Assembly: GCF_002902905.1 (NCBI RefSeq)
Contig: NZ_CP026124.1
Coordinates: forward strand, 1,488,001 to 1,552,000
Length of the DNA stretch: 64,000 nucleotides
Reading direction: 5' to 3'
Source of the DNA: Achromobacter sp. AONIH1
GTDB taxonomy: Bacteria; Pseudomonadota; Gammaproteobacteria; Burkholderiales; Burkholderiaceae_B
Shown here: one piece after another, positions 61,602-64,000 of the stretch
Layout of the letters: each line of letters opens with the position of its first letter
Numbering within the stretch: position 1 is the first letter of the stretch
Program-made: the position numbers and the translations under genes
The notes under the pieces: model-generated
The model's input: the letters and a program-made list of their open reading frames with translations, nothing else
What the model was told of the DNA's origin: nothing
The model's database searches: none

Positions 61602-62777
61602 TCAGGCGCTTTCGAAAATGCGGGTCAGGACGAACTCGCGATGGCCCAGCGCCTCGGCCGCCGTCCAGCGGCCGTTGGCGGTGGCCAGCATGCAGGCCAA
61701 CAGCTGATCGCCGGCCTGGTCCAGGTCGATCTCGCGTTGCAGCAGCCCGCTGGTGTCCACGTCGATGTGCTCGGACATGGTGCGCACCGTGCGCGGGTTG
61801 GCGCAGATCTTGATGACCGGCAGGATCGGGTTGCCGATCACGTTGCCCTGCCCGGTGGGGAAGAAATGCACGGCATAGCCCGAGGCCGCGCAGAGCGTCA
61901 CCATCTCGGCCGCCGCCGAGGACGAGTCCATGAACCACAGGCCGGGACCGTCCGGAATCTCGGCCTTGTCCAGCACGCCGTCGACGCGGCAGCGCTTGCC
62001 GATCTTCTGGATGTTGCCCAGCGCCTTTTCCTCGATGGTGGTCAGGCCGCCGGCGATGTTGCCCTTGGTTGGCTGCGATTCGGACAGGTCGCTGGTTTTC
62101 CAGCGGTCGATCATGGCCTGGTAGCGGTTGAACATGAACATGAAGCGCTCGCGCACCGCGTCGTTGGCGCAGCGTTCGGCCACGATGTGCTCGCCGCCGG
62201 TCAGCTCCGAGGTTTCGCCGAACACCAGCGTGGAGCCCAGCGCGTAGAGCTTGTCGAAGGCGTTGCCCACGGTGGGGTTGGCGCCGCAGCCCGAGGTGGT
62301 GTCCGATTCGCCGCATTTGGTCGAGACCCACAGATCGGCGATGGGGCACTCGCTGCGCAACAGCGAGGTCGCGTAGTGCACATATTCCTTGGCCTGGCGC
62401 GAGGCCCGCATGATGGTGTCGTGGTCGCCGTGCAGCTCGATGCTGAAGCCGGCCACGGGTTTGCCGGTGGCGGCGATGCCGTCGACCACGCGGCGGGTCC
62501 AGCCTTCCTCGATGCCGATGACCACGACGGCCGCGACGTTGGGATTGCAGCCGGTGCCGATCAGTGTGCGGAAATGCAGCTCCAGGTCTTCGCCGAATTG
62601 CAGGCGGCCGTAGGGATGGGGCAGGGCCAGCGTGCCCTTGATGTTGTGGGCGACGGCCTCGGCCGCCGCGTTGGAGATGTCGTCCACGGGCAGCACGATG
62701 ACGTGGTTGCGCACGCCGACGCGGCCGTTGTCGCGGCGATAGCCCTGGAAGGTGGTGGAAGCGGTGATGAGGGACAT
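61602..62777 (-). CDS. suyB: (2R)-sulfolactate sulfo-lyase, large subunit (UxaA family)
   Basis: A 391-residue protein of the altronate/galactarate dehydratase family. It has [80 protein letters not shown] and [15 protein letters not shown], as I recall for SuyB of sulfolactate degraders. SuyAB cleave (R)-sulfolactate into pyruvate and sulfite in the cytosol. Companion small-subunit gene is 35 bp upstream; AGAGGAA lies before the ATG. Altronate dehydratase large subunit is the alternative, but the sequence and neighbours favour SuyB. Confidence 0.8.
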   Translation of the reverse strand: MSLITASTTFQGYRRDNGRVGVRNHVIVLPVDDISNAAAEAVAHNIKGTLALPHPYGRLQFGEDLELHFRTLIGTGCNPNVAAVVVIGIEEGWTRRVVDGIAATGKPVAGFSIELHGDHDTIMRASRQAKEYVHYATSLLRSECPIADLWVSTKCGESDTTSGCGANPTVGNAFDKLYALGSTLVFGETSELTGGEHIVAERCANDAVRERFMFMFNRYQAMIDRWKTSDLSESQPTKGNIAGGLTTIEEKALGNIQKIGKRCRVDGVLDKAEIPDGPGLWFMDSSSAAAEMVTLCAASGYAVHFFPTGQGNVIGNPILPVIKICANPRTVRTMSEHIDVDTSGLLQREIDLDQAGDQLLACMLATANGRWTAAEALGHREFVLTRIFESA

Positions 62778-62812
62778 GGCGGATTCCTCTGTGCGTGGGC
62801 GGGAGCCGCGGG

Positions 62813-63094
62813 CTACCAGCGCTTGGTCTTGATGTTGTGCACGTGGGCGTGCTGGCCGGCCTGGATCGGCGCGACCACGCGGCCGATGTCCACGCCGTAC
62901 TTGTAGACCGTGTCGCCCACGGCCATGTCCTTCATGGCGACCTTGTGGCCAATGGGGATGTCCTGCGAGGCGCGCACATGGACGATCCTGTCCTCGTCCA
63001 TGATCCAGGCGCTGAGTTCGGTTCCGGCCGTCAGGCCTTCCACCACGGCGACCGCCACGGTGTCCTTCGCATCGTGCAATACGGCGTGAATCAT
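62813..63094 (-). CDS. suyA: (2R)-sulfolactate sulfo-lyase, small subunit (SAF domain)
   Basis: A 93-residue SAF-domain protein: [20 protein letters not shown], then [40 protein letters not shown] and [10 protein letters not shown]. The IPIGHKVA and VHNIKTKRW motifs are typical of the small partner of UxaA-type lyases. It precedes suyB on the minus strand and begins at 63094, with AGGAGAGCAAGACC before the ATG; a longer frame to 63163 is unlikely. Its promoter faces the GntR gene. Confidence 0.8.
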   Translation of the reverse strand: MIHAVLHDAKDTVAVAVVEGLTAGTELSAWIMDEDRIVHVRASQDIPIGHKVAMKDMAVGDTVYKYGVDIGRVVAPIQAGQHAHVHNIKTKRW

Positions 63095-63163
63095 GGTCTT
63101 GCTCTCCTGGTGTCGGGCGCCGCGGGCGCTGCCGCCCGGTGCGCGGATAACAACGTCCGGCAA

Positions 63164-63220
63164 ATCTTATGGCCGTGCTTATCGTGTGTCAACTAAATCA
63201 TATATATGAATTGTATGAAT
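63164..63220. promoter_or_regulatory. divergent suyA/gntR promoters with palindromic operator
   Basis: For suyA (minus strand) TTGACA (63187-63192), a 17-bp spacer and TAAGAT (63164-63169). A perfect 12-bp palindrome TCATATATATGA (63198-63209) lies just upstream, next to direct repeats TATGAAT (63205-63211 and 63214-63220). For gntR (plus), TTATCG (63179-63184) and TATATA (63201-63206) could be its promoter, overlapped by the palindrome. Confidence 0.6.
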
Positions 63221-63292
63221 GAAGATACCGCACTTGAGCGCCGGGTTTGGCCGCCGCTACACTGTCGGCTCCTTGATCACTGCGACGCATCC

Positions 63293-64000
63293 ATGAACAC
63301 CAGCCTGTCTGCGACTGAGTCTTTGGGCAGTCCCTTGTACGAGCAGGTCAAGCAAGCCGTGCTGGCCGCGCTGGCGCAGGGCGAATGGAAGCAGGGCGAC
63401 GCCATCCCTCCGGAAAAACTCCTGGCCGAGCGCTTCGGCGTGTCGATCGGCACGCTGCGCAAGGCCATCGACGAACTGGCGGCCGAGAACATCCTGGTGC
63501 GCCACCAGGGACGCGGCACTTACGTGGCCGCGCATACGCGCAACCATCATTTCTTCAAGTTCTTCCGCATCCTGCGGCAGGACGGGCACAAGAGCTATCC
63601 CGTCACCGAGCTGCTGCGTTTCCGGCGCGTGCGCGCCTCGGCCGCCGCGCGCGAGAAGCTGGAGCTGCCGGCCGGCGCGCAGGTGTTCGAATTCGTGAAC
63701 CTGCTGTCGCTCAACGGCGACGTGGTGATGACGGACGAGATCTGCCTGCCTGAATCGCGCTTTCCCGGCCTGACGGAAGCGCACCTGCGCGAGCGGCCCA
63801 GCACGCTGTACGCGCTGTACCAGGACGTGTTCGGGGTGAACGTCATCGGCACCGACGAACGGTTGCGCGCGGGCCTGGCGGACCGCGCGCAGGCGCGCTG
63901 GCTGGGCGTGCAGGAAGGCGAGCCGCTGCTGGAGATCCGGCGCGTGGCGTACTCCTACAACCGGCAGCCGGTCGAATGGCGGATTTCGCGCGTGAACACG
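63293..64000 (+). CDS. GntR-family regulator with UTRA domain, truncated by the window end
   Basis: At least 236 residues, open at base 64000. The winged helix reads PLYEQVKQAVLAALAQGEWK, QGDAIPPEKLLAERFGVSIG, TLRKAIDELAAENILVRHQG, GRGTYVAAHTRN; the UTRA ligand domain starts near 75 and shows FRRVRASAAAREKLELPAG, DEICLPESRFPGL and ERLRAGLADRAQARWLGVQE. HutC/UTRA regulators respond to small metabolites. It diverges from suyA and shares an operator, so it probably represses the sulfolactate cluster (SuyR-like). The C-terminal end is missing. Confidence 0.88.
   Translation, partial: MNTSLSATESLGSPLYEQVKQAVLAALAQGEWKQGDAIPPEKLLAERFGVSIGTLRKAIDELAAENILVRHQGRGTYVAAHTRNHHFFKFFRILRQDGHKSYPVTELLRFRRVRASAAAREKLELPAGAQVFEFVNLLSLNGDVVMTDEICLPESRFPGLTEAHLRERPSTLYALYQDVFGVNVIGTDERLRAGLADRAQARWLGVQEGEPLLEIRRVAYSYNRQPVEWRISRVNT

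Overview
The window is high-GC DNA with the gene content of an Alcaligenaceae betaproteobacterium (Achromobacter or Bordetella type). Pointers are the hemE-priA-rep order, several Bug/TctC periplasmic binding proteins, many acyl-CoA genes and a Bordetella-like autotransporter. The genus is inferred from gene content; no 16S rRNA gene is present.

Layout. 1-6.0 kb: end of a Fis-type regulator, then hemE, priA and a Rep helicase. 6.3-11.1 kb: AraC regulator, threonine aldolase, class II glutamine amidotransferase, an actinobacterial-looking DapD and a MazEF/ChpSB-type toxin-antitoxin pair. 11.2-24.5 kb: a minus-strand Dpp-type peptide ABC transporter embedded among two M20 peptidases, an AstE/AspA-like deacylase and an alpha/beta hydrolase, with a divergent LysR regulator and a second, paralogous binding protein. 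24.9-26.1 kb: an orphan 77-aa gene with its own promoter and terminator, and NAD(P)H-hydrate dehydratase. 26.2-34.1 kb: acyl-CoA catabolism (two crotonases, nitronate monooxygenase, TetR regulator, acyl-CoA dehydrogenase, CoA-transferase, 3-hydroxyacyl-CoA dehydrogenase). 34.3-41.8 kb: di-haem cytochrome c, tRNA-Arg(CCG), an autotransporter and an MHYT-GGDEF-EAL protein.

41.8-53.0 kb: a Bug protein and a small orphan gene face a long plus-strand operon encoding a gentisate-type dioxygenase, a fumarylacetoacetate-hydrolase-family enzyme, a complete Liv-type ABC transporter, a nitrilase, a GntR/FCD regulator and an arylformamidase-like hydrolase. This looks like import and ring cleavage of an aromatic (possibly nitrile or amide) compound. 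53.0-58.3 kb: a decayed higA antitoxin, lipocalin, gshA, a lipase-like hydrolase, a lipoprotein, a small LuxR-type protein and an AEC transporter. 58.4-64.0 kb: a cluster that matches bacterial sulfolactate degradation (ComC, SlcC, binding protein, SuyB, SuyA) with a divergent GntR/UTRA regulator cut by the window end.

Repeats are prominent. A three-hairpin, roughly 75-bp element (type A) follows stop codons at four sites, with a possible fifth fragment; one copy is read through as the N-terminus of LivG. A two-hairpin 85-bp unit (type B) is tandemly duplicated. Three unrelated arrays of imperfect 14-bp repeats lie immediately after genes. No insertion sequence, prophage or CRISPR array was recognised.
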